From Comamonas sp009360615 (GTDB lineage: Bacteria > Pseudomonadota > Gammaproteobacteria > Burkholderiales > Burkholderiaceae_C), in NCBI RefSeq assembly GCF_035784015.1, contig NZ_JALKOW010000001.1: a stretch of DNA of 64,000 bases; one strand, 5' to 3'. The notes under the pieces were generated by a model that made no database searches, was not told the DNA's origin, and saw nothing but the letters and a program-made list of their open reading frames with translations. The position numbers were made by a program, and so were the translations under genes. How positions within the stretch are numbered: the first letter of the stretch is position 1; each line of letters opens with the position of its first letter. Shown piece after piece: positions 26,423-35,199 of the stretch.

Positions 26423-27607
26423 TCAGTGCATGCCTGCCGCCATGGCCGAGCGGTGACCCGAGCGGGCCTGGTGCGGTGTCAGGCTGGTCATGAGCAGTGC
26501 TGCAGCCGCAGGCAGGGCGGCAGCCCAGGCCAGGGAAGTCAGGCTCAGGCCCTGCGCGATCACCACCCCGCCCAGCCAGGCACCCAGGGCATTGCCCAGG
26601 TTGAAGGCTGCGATATTGAGGCTGGATGCCAGATTCATGCCTGCTTCGCCCGCAGATTGCAGCACGCCCATCTGCAGCGGCGCCACGGTGGCAAAGGCGG
26701 CAATGCCCAGCATCAGCACAAAGCCAATGGCCAGGGGCGTACTGGCAAACATCCAGCGGCCCGCGATCAGCACCAGCATCAGGGCCGCCAGGGACACCCA
26801 CAGTGCGCGTTGCACGCCAAAGCGGTCGGCCAGCTTGCCGCCCACATGGTTGCCAACGGCCAGGCCCGCACCGAACAGCAGCAGGGTGACGGCGATCATG
26901 CGGTTGTCCATTCCCGTGATCCGGGTCAGAAGGGGCTCGATATAGGTGTAGAGGGTGAAGACGCCGGCAAAGCCGATCACAGTCAGCAGCAGGCCGCGCC
27001 ACATGGCGCGATTGCGCAGCACGGCCAGTTCCTGTGCCAGGCCCTGCGGGCTGGGCATGCGCAGCTCGCGCGGCACATGTCGCAGCAGGATCAGCAATGC
27101 GATCACGCCGATCGCGCTGACGCTGGCAAATGCCATGCGCCAGCCCCAGTGCTGGCCGATCCAGGTCCCGAAGGGAACGCCCAGCAAGGTGGCAAGGGTC
27201 AGGCCGGAAAACATCAGCGCAATGGCCGAGGCCTTCTTTTCGGGGGGCACCAGCTGGGTGGCGACGACCGCGCCCACGCCGAAGAAGGTGCCGTGGGTCA
27301 GCGAGGTCAGCACGCGTGCCGCCAGCAGCCAGCCATAGCTGGGCGCCAGGGCGGCGGCGGCATTGCCGGCGATGAACAGCACCATCAGGCCCAGCAGCAG
27401 CAGCTTGCGTGGCCAGCGGCGCGAGGCCAGCGTGAGAACGGGAGCGCCCACGGCGACGCCCACGGCATAGCCCGAGATCAGCGTGCCCGCCGTGGGGATG
27501 GAGATATGAAGATCCTGGCTGACCTGGGTCAGCAGGCCCATGATGATGAATTCCGTGGTGCCGATGCCGAAGGCACCGGCGGCCAGAGCAAGCAATGCTG
27601 CAGGCAT
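26423..27607 (-). CDS. MFS transporter (AraJ/YdhP-like DHA1 group)
   Basis: A 394-residue, twelve-helix carrier starting MPAALLALAAGAFGIGTTEFIIMGLL, where GTTEF in helix 1 is the mark of the AraJ/YdhP/NepI branch. ISGYAVGVAVGAPVLTLASRRWPRK carries the motif A-like loop, and GVPFGTWIGQHWGWRMAF is motif C/antiporter-like. AAAGGACG precedes the ATG at suitable distance. The gene is divergent from a LysR regulator, with a perfect inverted repeat between them. Export of an unknown metabolite is probable. The terminator is at 26324-26345. Confidence 0.85.
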   Translation of the reverse strand: MPAALLALAAGAFGIGTTEFIIMGLLTQVSQDLHISIPTAGTLISGYAVGVAVGAPVLTLASRRWPRKLLLLGLMVLFIAGNAAAALAPSYGWLLAARVLTSLTHGTFFGVGAVVATQLVPPEKKASAIALMFSGLTLATLLGVPFGTWIGQHWGWRMAFASVSAIGVIALLILLRHVPRELRMPSPQGLAQELAVLRNRAMWRGLLLTVIGFAGVFTLYTYIEPLLTRITGMDNRMIAVTLLLFGAGLAVGNHVGGKLADRFGVQRALWVSLAALMLVLIAGRWMFASTPLAIGFVLMLGIAAFATVAPLQMGVLQSAGEAGMNLASSLNIAAFNLGNALGAWLGGVVIAQGLSLTSLAWAAALPAAAALLMTSLTPHQARSGHRSAMAAGMH

Positions 27608-27691
27608 GACGAACCGTCCTTTTGAAAATTCCGCGAAGGGCTGAACTGTGAACCGGTGGCAGATGCTGCGCTAGCCCTTGGTGTGGACATG

Positions 27692-27716
27692 CATTTGTTC
27701 CTGTGGGGAACAAATG
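27692..27716. promoter_or_regulatory. Perfect inverted repeat between MFS and lysR
   Basis: CATTTGTTCC and GGAACAAATG are separated by TGTGG: 10-base arms with a five-base spacer. It lies in the shared promoter region of the divergent MFS and LysR genes, and the TGTTCC/GGAACA arms are a credible LysR target. Confidence 0.6.
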
Positions 27717-27736
27717 GCATCTTTATGATGTCATTC

Positions 27737-28717
27737 ATGAAGAAATCGATTGCTATGCCGGGCGCTCGGGAGCAGGGCTCTGACCGCTTTGTGGAGCTGC
27801 AGACCTTTGTGCTGGTGGCCCAGCAGGGCAGCTTCTCGGCAGCGGCGCGTCTGCGCGAGGTCTCGCCGTCCGCCGTCAGCAAGATCGTGGCCCGGCTCGA
27901 AACCCGGCTGGGCGTGCAGCTGCTGCGTCGCAGCACCCGGCGGCTGGAGCTGACGGCCGAGGGAGAGCAGTTGCTGGAGCAGGGCCGGCAACTGCTGGCG
28001 GACTGGCTGGCGCTGGAATCCTCGGTCACCCAGCAGGGCCAGCCTGCCGGAGTGGTGCGCATCAATGCCAGCTCGTCCACCGGCAATCGCCTGCTGGTGC
28101 CGCTGGTCGGTCCGCTCATGCAGACCTGGCCAGGCTTGCAGCTGGACCTCAGCTTTACCGATCACGTCGTGGACCTGATCGCGGCTCGCGCCGATATCGC
28201 CTTGCGCTGGGGAGAGCTGCCGTCGTCGGACATGGTGGCACGCAGGCTGGGGCACACGCGCCAGGTGATCGTGGCCTCGCCGGAGTATCTGCAGCGCTTC
28301 GGCAGGCCGACGCATCCGGATGAGCTGGCAGGCCATGTGCGCATCGGCTGGAACTATCCGCGGGCCATACCGCACTGGCCGTTTGTGGTGGCGGGCCAGG
28401 CGGTGACGGTGGGCATGGGGGAGGTGCTGCGCGTCAACGATGGCGAAGCCATGGCCAATCTGGCCATGGCCGGGGCGGGCCTGGCGCGGCTGTCGCTCTA
28501 TCACGCCTGGGACGATTTGCATGCGGGCAGGCTGGAGGTGGTGCTTGAGGATTTCAATCCCGGAGATCTGCAGCCCATCCATGCCGTGTATGTGGGCAAG
28601 CCCGGTCAGCTGCCGGTGAGGACGCGGGCAGTGCTGGATTTTCTGGCCAGCCATGTGGACCTGAGTCATGCCGAGCATCTGCCCGCCGACTTTCCGAAGG
28701 GGAATGCAGGGGCATGA
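27737..28717 (+). CDS. LysR-family regulator
   Basis: A regulator of about 326 residues. Helix-turn-helix region: FVELQTFVLVAQQGSFSAAARL and SPSAVSKIVARLETRLGVQLLRR. Effector domain: DHVVDLIAARADIALRWG and AGAGLARLSLYHAWDDL. The start at 27737 (MKKSIAMPG) is chosen to fit family length; ATG codons at 27725 and 27728 are alternatives. It is divergent from the AraJ-like carrier and likely its regulator. Confidence 0.8.
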   Translation: MKKSIAMPGAREQGSDRFVELQTFVLVAQQGSFSAAARLREVSPSAVSKIVARLETRLGVQLLRRSTRRLELTAEGEQLLEQGRQLLADWLALESSVTQQGQPAGVVRINASSSTGNRLLVPLVGPLMQTWPGLQLDLSFTDHVVDLIAARADIALRWGELPSSDMVARRLGHTRQVIVASPEYLQRFGRPTHPDELAGHVRIGWNYPRAIPHWPFVVAGQAVTVGMGEVLRVNDGEAMANLAMAGAGLARLSLYHAWDDLHAGRLEVVLEDFNPGDLQPIHAVYVGKPGQLPVRTRAVLDFLASHVDLSHAEHLPADFPKGNAGA

Positions 28718-28721
28718 AAAA

Positions 28722-28746
28722 AGAGCCTGGACACGGTCCAGGCTCT
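28722..28746. terminator. Bidirectional terminator between lysR and the M20 hydrolase
   Basis: AGAGCCTGGAC and GTCCAGGCTCT form an 11-pair stem around ACG. An A-run precedes it and serves as the T-run on the opposite strand, so it can end both convergent genes. Confidence 0.8.
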
Positions 28747-28802
28747 CTGAAAAACCTCTACCCATGCAGGCAAAGGCTAGGCGTTCACAAGGTACTTCAG
28801 GT

Positions 28803-30080
28803 TCAGGCGGTCAGGTCCACCAGCGAACGGGCCACCACCTTGGTGGCGCGGCGCAGGTCTTCCAGCACCAGGCGCTCGTCGGAGCGCTTGGCGTGCGATT
28901 CCAGCACGGTGCGGGGGCCGGCACCGTAGATCACGCCGGGGATGCCGCGCTCGACATACAGGCGCACGTCGGTGTACAGAGGCGTGCCCACGGCCGGAGG
29001 CTTCTCGCCGAAGACGGCTTCGCCGTGGCTCTGGATGGCGTCGACCAGGGGCTTGTTGCCGTCCAGGGGGGTCATGGCATTGGCCAGCAGCAGACGCTTG
29101 ATGTCCACGCGCACGGCGTCTTCGCCGCTATAGCCGCCCTGGGCATTGAAGTCGGCGATGGCCTTGGCGATCACGGCGCGGATGCTGGCTTCGACTTCCA
29201 CGGGATTCTCTTCGGGAATCATGCGGCGGTCGATCTTGAGCATGACCTTGCCGGGCACCACATTGGTGTTGGTGCCGCCGTCGATACGGCCGATGTTCAG
29301 GTAGGGGTGCTTGATGCCCGGCACCTTGGAGGTGACCTGCTTGTACTTCACGTTCTCGGCGTACAGCGCATTCATCAGCACCACGGCAGCTTGCAGTGCG
29401 TCGACGCCGGTGTGGGGCACGGCGGCATGTGCCATCTTGCCCTGTACGGTGATTTCCATCTGCAGGCAGCCGTTGTGAGCGGTGACGACTTCGTAGCTGA
29501 AGCCGGCAGCGATCATCAGGTCGGGTTTGGTCAGGCCTTTTTCCAGCAACCAGCCGGGGCCCATGATGCCGCCGAATTCCTCGTCGTAGGTGTAGTGCAG
29601 TTCCACGGCGCCCTTGCTGGGCTTGGCCACGGCTTCCAGAGCGCGTACGGCGAAGGTGAAGGAGGCGAAGTCGCTCTTGCTGACGGCCGCGGCACGGCCA
29701 TAGAGCTTGCCGTCCTCGATCTCGGCACCATAGGGGTCCTTGGTCCAGCCTTCGCCCGGGGGCACCACGTCACCATGGGCATTCAGGGCGATGGTACGGC
29801 CACCGTCCCCGTAGGGGCGGCGCACGATCAGGTTGGTGATGGATTCCATGCCGTAGGCCTTGACGTCGGCTTCGGGCACGACGTGCTTTTCAGCGTCGAA
29901 GCCAAAGCCCTTGATCAGCTCGGCAGTCCGTTCGGCGTGGGGGGCGTTGTTGCCGGGAGGCGTGTCGGTGGGCACTTGCACCATGGCCTGGAGGAACTTC
30001 ACTTCTTCGTCGAAGTGCTCGTCAATCCATGCATCGATGGCGGCGTAGGTGGCTTGCTTGTCTTGATTCATATTGGTCAT
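28803..30080 (-). CDS. M20 family amidohydrolase/deacylase
   Basis: A 425-residue metal-dependent hydrolase of the ArgE/DapE/ACY1 group. NAHGDVVPPGEGW gives the first His-x-Asp, TYDEEFGG the Glu-Glu base and ligand, and TAHNGCLQMEITVQG the dimerisation-domain boundary. The start is the ATG whose last bases form ATGA with the stop of the UraD-AllC gene (30077-30080), indicating coupling. It is the last gene of the gntR-puuE-uraD/allC operon. Role is unassigned: a plausible job is a late ureido step after allantoate (ureidoglycolate or a related N-carbamoyl compound), because no other enzyme for that step is in the window. This is inference from position. Confidence 0.8.
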   Translation of the reverse strand: MTNMNQDKQATYAAIDAWIDEHFDEEVKFLQAMVQVPTDTPPGNNAPHAERTAELIKGFGFDAEKHVVPEADVKAYGMESITNLIVRRPYGDGGRTIALNAHGDVVPPGEGWTKDPYGAEIEDGKLYGRAAAVSKSDFASFTFAVRALEAVAKPSKGAVELHYTYDEEFGGIMGPGWLLEKGLTKPDLMIAAGFSYEVVTAHNGCLQMEITVQGKMAHAAVPHTGVDALQAAVVLMNALYAENVKYKQVTSKVPGIKHPYLNIGRIDGGTNTNVVPGKVMLKIDRRMIPEENPVEVEASIRAVIAKAIADFNAQGGYSGEDAVRVDIKRLLLANAMTPLDGNKPLVDAIQSHGEAVFGEKPPAVGTPLYTDVRLYVERGIPGVIYGAGPRTVLESHAKRSDERLVLEDLRRATKVVARSLVDLTA

Positions 30081-31852
30081 TGCTGTTCTTGAGCCAGTTG
30101 ATGGAGGAGGTGGGTGAAGGCATCCACGGACAGTTGCATGTCGTCGGAGGTGGAGGCTTCCAGCGGGTTGTGGCTGATGCCTGCGTTCATGCCGCGTACG
30201 AACAACATGGCCTGGGGCATGATTTCGTGCAGCTTCATGGCGTCGTGACCGGCACCGCTGGGCATGCGGAACAGGGGGACGCCCAGTGCCTCGACCGCGT
30301 TTTCCCAGCGTTTCTGCCATTCGGGAGCGCTGGGCGCAGCCGATGCCTTCATGGACAGATCGGTGGTGTAGCGCAGGCCGCGGCGTTCGGCGATTGCCGC
30401 CATCTCGGCCATGATGTCGTTGATCATGGCATCGCGCTGCTCGTTGGTGGGGGCGCGCAGATCCAGCGAGAACTGGCAGCGGCCGGGCACCACATTGACC
30501 GAACCCGAGGGCACGTTCAGCTGGCCGATGGTCGCCACGCTGTCGCCGTCCTGGCCGGCGCGCTTTTCGATGTACAGCGACAGTTCGGCCACGCCGGCTG
30601 CGGCGTCGCGGCGGCGGTTCATGGGTGTGGTGCCGGCGTGGCTGGCCATGCCGATGAATTCGCAGACATAGCGGGCGCTGCCGTTGATGGAGGTGACGAT
30701 GCCCAGGGGGATGTCCAGCTCGTTGAGCACGGGGCCCTGTTCGATATGCACTTCCACAAAGCCCAGGTACTTGGCGGGATCACGCCTGAGCTTGGGAATA
30801 TCGTCGATGCACAGGCCGGCGTGCAGCATGGCTTCGCGCAAGGTGATGCCGTCGGCGTCCTTCTGCTCCAGCCATTCCTGCTTGAAGTCGCCCACCAGGG
30901 CGCCCGAACCGAGGAAAGTGGCCTTGTAGCGCTGACCTTCCTCTTCCGAGAAGCCCACCACTTCGATGTTGAAGGGCAGACGCTTGCCTTGCTGGGCTAG
31001 CTGCTTGACGCAGGCCATGGGCACGAAGATGCCCAGGCGTCCGTCGTACTTGCCGCCGTTGCGCACCGTGTCGTAGTGGCTGCCGGTCAGCAGAGTCTTG
31101 GCGCCTTCGGTGGCGGCCTTGTAGCGGCCGACCACGTTGCCGACGGCGTCGATTTCGACTTCGTCGAAGCCGATCTCACGCATCCAGTGGCTGATGCGCT
31201 GTGCGCAGGCGCGGTGGGCGTCGGTCAGATAAGTCACCGTCAGCTGGCCCTTTTCGGCGTAGCCGGGGTCGCTGTTGGTGGACAGGCGCTCCTGCCAGTC
31301 CCAGACTTCGTTGCCTTCGACGGGTTCGTAGCCGAACTTGTCGTTCAGGCGGATCTCGGCGATGCGGTGGATGTTGCGCAGTGCCTCGGCCTGTTCGTAG
31401 GCCGGATGGTTGAACATGCGGCGCTCGAAGGTCGCAATGATCTCGGCCTTGCTCAGACCCAGACCGCGCGCGCCGCGCACGGCCAGGATGAAGGGGAAGC
31501 CGAAGCGCTTGCCGTACTCGGCGTTGAGCTTGCGGATGTGCTCCAGCTCTTCGGGCGTGCAGTTGGTCAGGCCGGCCTTCTTCTGCTCGTTCGTCGATTC
31601 GGCCGTGAGCGTGTTGGTCTCCATCTGCTTGCCGGCCAGCTCCGGGTGAGCGCGGATCAGATCGAGCTGGGCCTGCTCGCTCGACTCGGCCAGCACTTTG
31701 GCCATGGCGTGTTTGATGTGGGCCATGGACTTGAAGGGACGCTGCTCCAGCGCCTTGGCGGCAATCCAGGGCGAGTGCTCGTACAGGCCATCGAGCAGGT
31801 CGGTGGCGGTTGCCGCATCGGCGGCATTCAGTTGTTCCAGGGTCAAAGCCAT
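30077..31852 (-). CDS. Fusion of OHCU decarboxylase (UraD) and allantoate amidohydrolase (AllC)
   Basis: A 591-residue protein with two enzymes. Residues 1-177 form UraD: LIRAHPELAGK (catalytic His69), ESTNEQKKAGL and GFPFILAVRG. Residues about 182-591 form the zinc allantoate amidohydrolase AllC: TGSHYDTVRNGGKYDG (metal His and Asp), GFSEEEGQRY (Glu pair), EVHIEQGPVL (metal His) and SGAGHDAM. UraD removes CO2 from OHCU to give S-allantoin; AllC hydrolyses allantoate to ureidoglycine. They are not consecutive: PuuE, encoded just upstream with an eight-base gap, performs the step between. Start ATG 31850-31852 has AAGGA upstream. Confidence 0.9.
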   Translation of the reverse strand: MALTLEQLNAADAATATDLLDGLYEHSPWIAAKALEQRPFKSMAHIKHAMAKVLAESSEQAQLDLIRAHPELAGKQMETNTLTAESTNEQKKAGLTNCTPEELEHIRKLNAEYGKRFGFPFILAVRGARGLGLSKAEIIATFERRMFNHPAYEQAEALRNIHRIAEIRLNDKFGYEPVEGNEVWDWQERLSTNSDPGYAEKGQLTVTYLTDAHRACAQRISHWMREIGFDEVEIDAVGNVVGRYKAATEGAKTLLTGSHYDTVRNGGKYDGRLGIFVPMACVKQLAQQGKRLPFNIEVVGFSEEEGQRYKATFLGSGALVGDFKQEWLEQKDADGITLREAMLHAGLCIDDIPKLRRDPAKYLGFVEVHIEQGPVLNELDIPLGIVTSINGSARYVCEFIGMASHAGTTPMNRRRDAAAGVAELSLYIEKRAGQDGDSVATIGQLNVPSGSVNVVPGRCQFSLDLRAPTNEQRDAMINDIMAEMAAIAERRGLRYTTDLSMKASAAPSAPEWQKRWENAVEALGVPLFRMPSGAGHDAMKLHEIMPQAMLFVRGMNAGISHNPLEASTSDDMQLSVDAFTHLLHQLAQEQQ

Positions 31853-31859
31853 GTCGCAA

Positions 31860-32816
31860 TCAATCCTTGCAGGGGAAACGCTCGGCCCAGTGGCGAGCCA
31901 AATCAATACGGCGGCACACCCACACGTTGTCGTGCTTCTGGATGTGGTCGAGGAAGCGCTGCAGCGCTGTAATGCGGCCGGGACGGCCAAGCAGTCGGCA
32001 GTGCATGCCGATGCTCATCATCTTGGGGGCGTTGTCGCCGCTGGCATTGCCCTCGGCGTACAGGACATCGAAGGTGTCCTTCATGTACTGGAAGAACGGA
32101 TCGGCATGCGAGTACCCCTGAGGCAGGGCGAAGCGCATGTCGTTCACGTCGAGGGTGTAGGGAACGATGAGCTGGTTGTGCGTCGTGCCGTCGCTCTTGG
32201 CGACCTTCATCCAGAAGGGCAGGTCGTCGCCGTAGTAATCGCTGTCGTAGGTGAAGCGGCCGGCATCTGCCACCAGGCGGTGGCTGTTGGGGCTGTCGCG
32301 GCCGGTGTACCAGCCCAGGCCGTGGTCGCCGCCCGCGCCGTACAGCTCGTCAAAGATGTCCACGCATTGCTGCATGTGGGCGCGCTCGACCTCTTCGGGC
32401 ACGTTCTGGTAGTGAATCCACTTCAGGCCATGGCAGGCCACTTCGTGACCGAGCTCGTCAAAAGCCTGGGCCAGCTCGCGATGCTTTTGCAGGGCCGTGG
32501 CCACGCCGAACACGGTCAGCGGCAGACCCCGCTTCTCGAACTCCTTGAGAATGCGCCACACGCCTGCGCGCGAGCCGTATTCATAGATGCCGTCCATGCT
32601 CATGTGACGGGCCGGGTAGCTGGCAGGATTGAACATTTCCGACAGAAACTGCTCGCTGCCCGGGTCGCCATGCAGGATATGGTTCTCACCGCCTTCTTCG
32701 TAGTTCAGTACGAACTGAACGGCCACGCGGGCTTTGCCGGGCCATTCGGGATGGGGAGTGTTGCGACCGTAGCCAATCAGGTCGCGCGGATAGGAGGCGG
32801 TGGAATCGTAAGTCAT
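31860..32816 (-). CDS. puuE: Allantoinase PuuE, polysaccharide-deacetylase fold
   Basis: A 318-residue protein that begins with DLIGYGRNTPHPEWP and VQFVLNYEEGGEN, the pattern of PuuE (cofactor-free or metal-poor NodB-fold allantoinase), then GVWRILKEF, ELGHEVACHGLKW and WYTGRDSPNSHRLVAD. It hydrolyses allantoin to allantoate in the cytoplasm. Its ATG overlaps the gntR stop by four bases (ATGA at 32813-32816), and the uraD-allC gene follows after eight bases, so the three are one operon. It is unrelated to the amidohydrolase-superfamily allantoinase AllB, which is absent here. Confidence 0.95.
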   Translation of the reverse strand: MTYDSTASYPRDLIGYGRNTPHPEWPGKARVAVQFVLNYEEGGENHILHGDPGSEQFLSEMFNPASYPARHMSMDGIYEYGSRAGVWRILKEFEKRGLPLTVFGVATALQKHRELAQAFDELGHEVACHGLKWIHYQNVPEEVERAHMQQCVDIFDELYGAGGDHGLGWYTGRDSPNSHRLVADAGRFTYDSDYYGDDLPFWMKVAKSDGTTHNQLIVPYTLDVNDMRFALPQGYSHADPFFQYMKDTFDVLYAEGNASGDNAPKMMSIGMHCRLLGRPGRITALQRFLDHIQKHDNVWVCRRIDLARHWAERFPCKD

Positions 32817-33490
32817 AGGGATACGGATGAAAGTGCCATCGACAGGTCGTTCGTTGGCAAGTCGCGGTCGAAGGTCAGGCCTGCTTCCACGTGGTCCAGG
32901 TGCTGCTGCATCAGCTGCACCGCATGTTCGGCATCGCCCGCAGCCAGCGCGGTCACGATGTCGGCATGTTCTTCGTGCGAATGCTCGGCCGCCGATGCAG
33001 ACTGGTACATCAGGGTGATCAATGCGCAGCGGGAAATCAGCTCGCCCAGCAGCTGTGCCAGCACCTCGTTGCCCATGAGCTCGGCCATGCGCACGTGGAA
33101 GTCGCCCAGCAGCTCGGTGCGCTGGCCCACGTCATTGGCTTCCATGGCCTTCTTCTCGGCCGCCACATGCTGCTTGAGGGCGCGAATCTTGGCGGCGCTG
33201 CTTTGCTTGACAAAGCTGCGCACCATCTCGGCCTCGAGCATGCGGCGCACGGCAAACACCTGGCGCGCCTCGTCTACCGACGGCGTGGCCACAAAGGCAC
33301 CGCGGGCGGGCTCGAGCCGGATGAGACGGTTCTGCGAAAGCTGAAAAAGGGCCTGGCGCACCAGGGTGCGGGAAACTCCAAAGTGGTCGGCCAGCTTTTG
33401 CTCGGCCAGCTTGGTGCCGGGCATCAGGCGATGCTCGACGATGGCCTTGGTCAGGCTTTCGACAATGAAACTGGTGGTGGAAGTTTCCAT
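32813..33490 (-). CDS. GntR/FadR-family regulator, likely of purine catabolism
   Basis: A 225-residue GntR protein of the FCD (FadR C-terminal domain) subfamily. The winged helix spans residues 9-70: IVESLTKAIVEHRLMPG, LAEQKLADHFGVSRTLVRQ and RLEPARGAFVATP. The FCD helices follow with metal-type His positions (DFHVRMAELMGN and HEEHADIVTALAAGD, QLMQQHLDH). It heads the allantoin operon, sharing ATGA with puuE. A TGTATACA palindrome lies 31 bases upstream, so autoregulation is likely. A start at 33490 (METSTTSF) is favoured by family alignment; upstream ATG codons are possible. Confidence 0.85.
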   Translation of the reverse strand: METSTTSFIVESLTKAIVEHRLMPGTKLAEQKLADHFGVSRTLVRQALFQLSQNRLIRLEPARGAFVATPSVDEARQVFAVRRMLEAEMVRSFVKQSSAAKIRALKQHVAAEKKAMEANDVGQRTELLGDFHVRMAELMGNEVLAQLLGELISRCALITLMYQSASAAEHSHEEHADIVTALAAGDAEHAVQLMQQHLDHVEAGLTFDRDLPTNDLSMALSSVSL

Positions 33491-33520
33491 AAATCCATCA
33501 TAGCGGTTGAAGACAAGTTT

Positions 33521-33528
33521 TGTATACA
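33521..33528 (-). promoter_or_regulatory. Candidate GntR operator upstream of gntR
   Basis: TGTATACA flanked by TTT and GTTT lies 31 bases before the gntR start. It shares the core with sites at 25834, 41997, 46137, 50766 and 61502. Confidence 0.6.
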
Positions 33529-33702
33529 GTTTCTGTTCACCAGACATGGTGTTTGTATCGATGTTCAGGTGCAGAAAGCTGTGCGCAAGCGCGCAAACCC
33601 AATGGGCGCAAGGGCTTGCAACATTGGTATCGCAAACATCAGCAGTGTTGTGACTGGGGGCCCTCTGTAAGGGAGAAAAGCCCGAATGCACAATGCGCAG
33701 CT

Positions 33703-35055
33703 ATGCAAGCACAGAATACATCCTCGCGCGCGCAGGCCGCGGCAACGCCTGTTCCCCAGCAAGACCCGGCTGGCTTTCTGCGTCATCTGTATGACGTGGC
33801 GGTGCGCAATGCCCTGCCCATCGAGGGACTGGCGCGTCATCTGCCCAAGCCGCCCAAGGGCCGTACCCTGGTGCTGGGTGCCGGCAAGGCCGGCGGCTCC
33901 ATGGCGCAGGCGCTGGAGGCTCTGTGGCCGCAGGATGCCCCGCTGTCGGGCCTGGTGGTGACGCGCTACGCGCACATTCCCCCACGCCCCGAAGGGCTGG
34001 CCCGGCGCCTGGAGGTGGTGGAAGCGGCCCACCCCGTGCCGGACGAGGCCGGTCTGGCTGCGGCCGAACGCATCCTGGCGCTGACCGAGGGCCTGACCGC
34101 CGACGATCTGGTGATCTGCCTGATCTCCGGCGGCGGCTCCTCGCTGCTGACCCTGCCCGCCGAAGGCATCGACCTGGCCGAGAAGCAGCGCATCAACAAG
34201 GCGCTGCTGGAGAGCGGAGCGGCGATTGGCGAGATGAACTGCGTGCGCAAGCACCTGTCGCGTGTCAAGGGCGGTCGTCTGGCGGCCGCCTGCCACCCCG
34301 CCAAGGTGGTGACGCTGACCATCAGCGACGTGCCTGGCGACGATCCTTCGGTGATCGCCAGCGGACCCACGGTGCCGGACGCCTCGACCTGTGTCGACGC
34401 GCTGGCCATCCTGGACCGCTACCAGATCGGCATCCCGGAGTCCGTGCGCGCGGCGCTGCAAGCCGGCGAACTGGAGACGCCCAAGCCCGGCGATGCCCGT
34501 TTCGAGGGACATGAGGTGCATCTGATCGCCACGCCCCAGCAGTCGCTGGAAGCAGCGGCGGCCGCTGCTCGCGAGGCCGGCATCGCCGTGCATGTGCTGT
34601 CCGACGAGATGGAGGGCGAGTCGCGCGAGGTGGGGAAGGTGCATGCAGCACTGGCGCGTGCCGTGGCCAGGCGCGATCAGCCCTTTGCCAAGCCCTGCGT
34701 GATTCTCTCCGGGGGGGAAACCACGGTCACCATCCGCCCGCGTCAGCCCGGGGCTGCCAAGGGGCGCGGCGGCCGTGCCGGCGAGTTCTGCCTGGGTCTG
34801 GCCCAGGCCCTGCAGGGGCAGGGCAATGTCTGGGCGCTGGCTGCGGACACCGACGGCATTGACGGTGTCGAGGACAACGCGGGAGCCCGCGTCTCGCCCT
34901 GCACGCTCAAGCGCGCGGCAGAGCTGAACCTGCGTATCAGCGATCACCTGGATCGCAACGATGCCTACGGCTATTTTTCGGCACTGGGAGATCTGGTGAT
35001 CACCGGCCCCACGCATACCAACGTCAACGACTTCCGCGCGATCCTGGTGCTCTGA
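33703..35055 (+). CDS. Glycerate 2-kinase, MOFRL family (often annotated hydroxypyruvate reductase TtuD)
   Basis: A 450-residue protein. The N-terminal domain has GRTLVLGAGKAGGSMAQALE (nucleotide-type loop) and CLISGGGSSLLTLPAEGI. The C-terminal MOFRL domain has LSGGETTVTI, GRGGRAGEFCLGLA and AADTDGIDGVEDNAGA. This family phosphorylates glycerate to 2-phosphoglycerate with ATP, which fits the glyoxylate branch encoded just downstream (gcl, hyi, glxR). Many databases call relatives hydroxypyruvate reductase; sequence favours the kinase. Start at 33703 is uncertain because no ribosome site precedes it. It is divergent from the gntR operon. Confidence 0.85.
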   Translation: MQAQNTSSRAQAAATPVPQQDPAGFLRHLYDVAVRNALPIEGLARHLPKPPKGRTLVLGAGKAGGSMAQALEALWPQDAPLSGLVVTRYAHIPPRPEGLARRLEVVEAAHPVPDEAGLAAAERILALTEGLTADDLVICLISGGGSSLLTLPAEGIDLAEKQRINKALLESGAAIGEMNCVRKHLSRVKGGRLAAACHPAKVVTLTISDVPGDDPSVIASGPTVPDASTCVDALAILDRYQIGIPESVRAALQAGELETPKPGDARFEGHEVHLIATPQQSLEAAAAAAREAGIAVHVLSDEMEGESREVGKVHAALARAVARRDQPFAKPCVILSGGETTVTIRPRQPGAAKGRGGRAGEFCLGLAQALQGQGNVWALAADTDGIDGVEDNAGARVSPCTLKRAAELNLRISDHLDRNDAYGYFSALGDLVITGPTHTNVNDFRAILVL

Positions 35056-35199
35056 TTCGCGGTATGGATAGCAGCTATCGCTTCGTTCTCAAGGAATCCC
35101 AGCCGTCCGGATGCTGCAGCTGCCGACTTCGAGACGATAGCTGCTTTGCTTTTGATAGCGCTTCGCACGGATTGATTCTTTTGCAGAATCAATAAGGAA

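Noticed and set aside
35060..35170. Repeated GATAGC/GCTATC sequences after the glycerate kinase gene
   Set aside because: They resemble a dispersed Comamonadaceae intergenic repeat, but I could not define ends or match it to another copy in the window.
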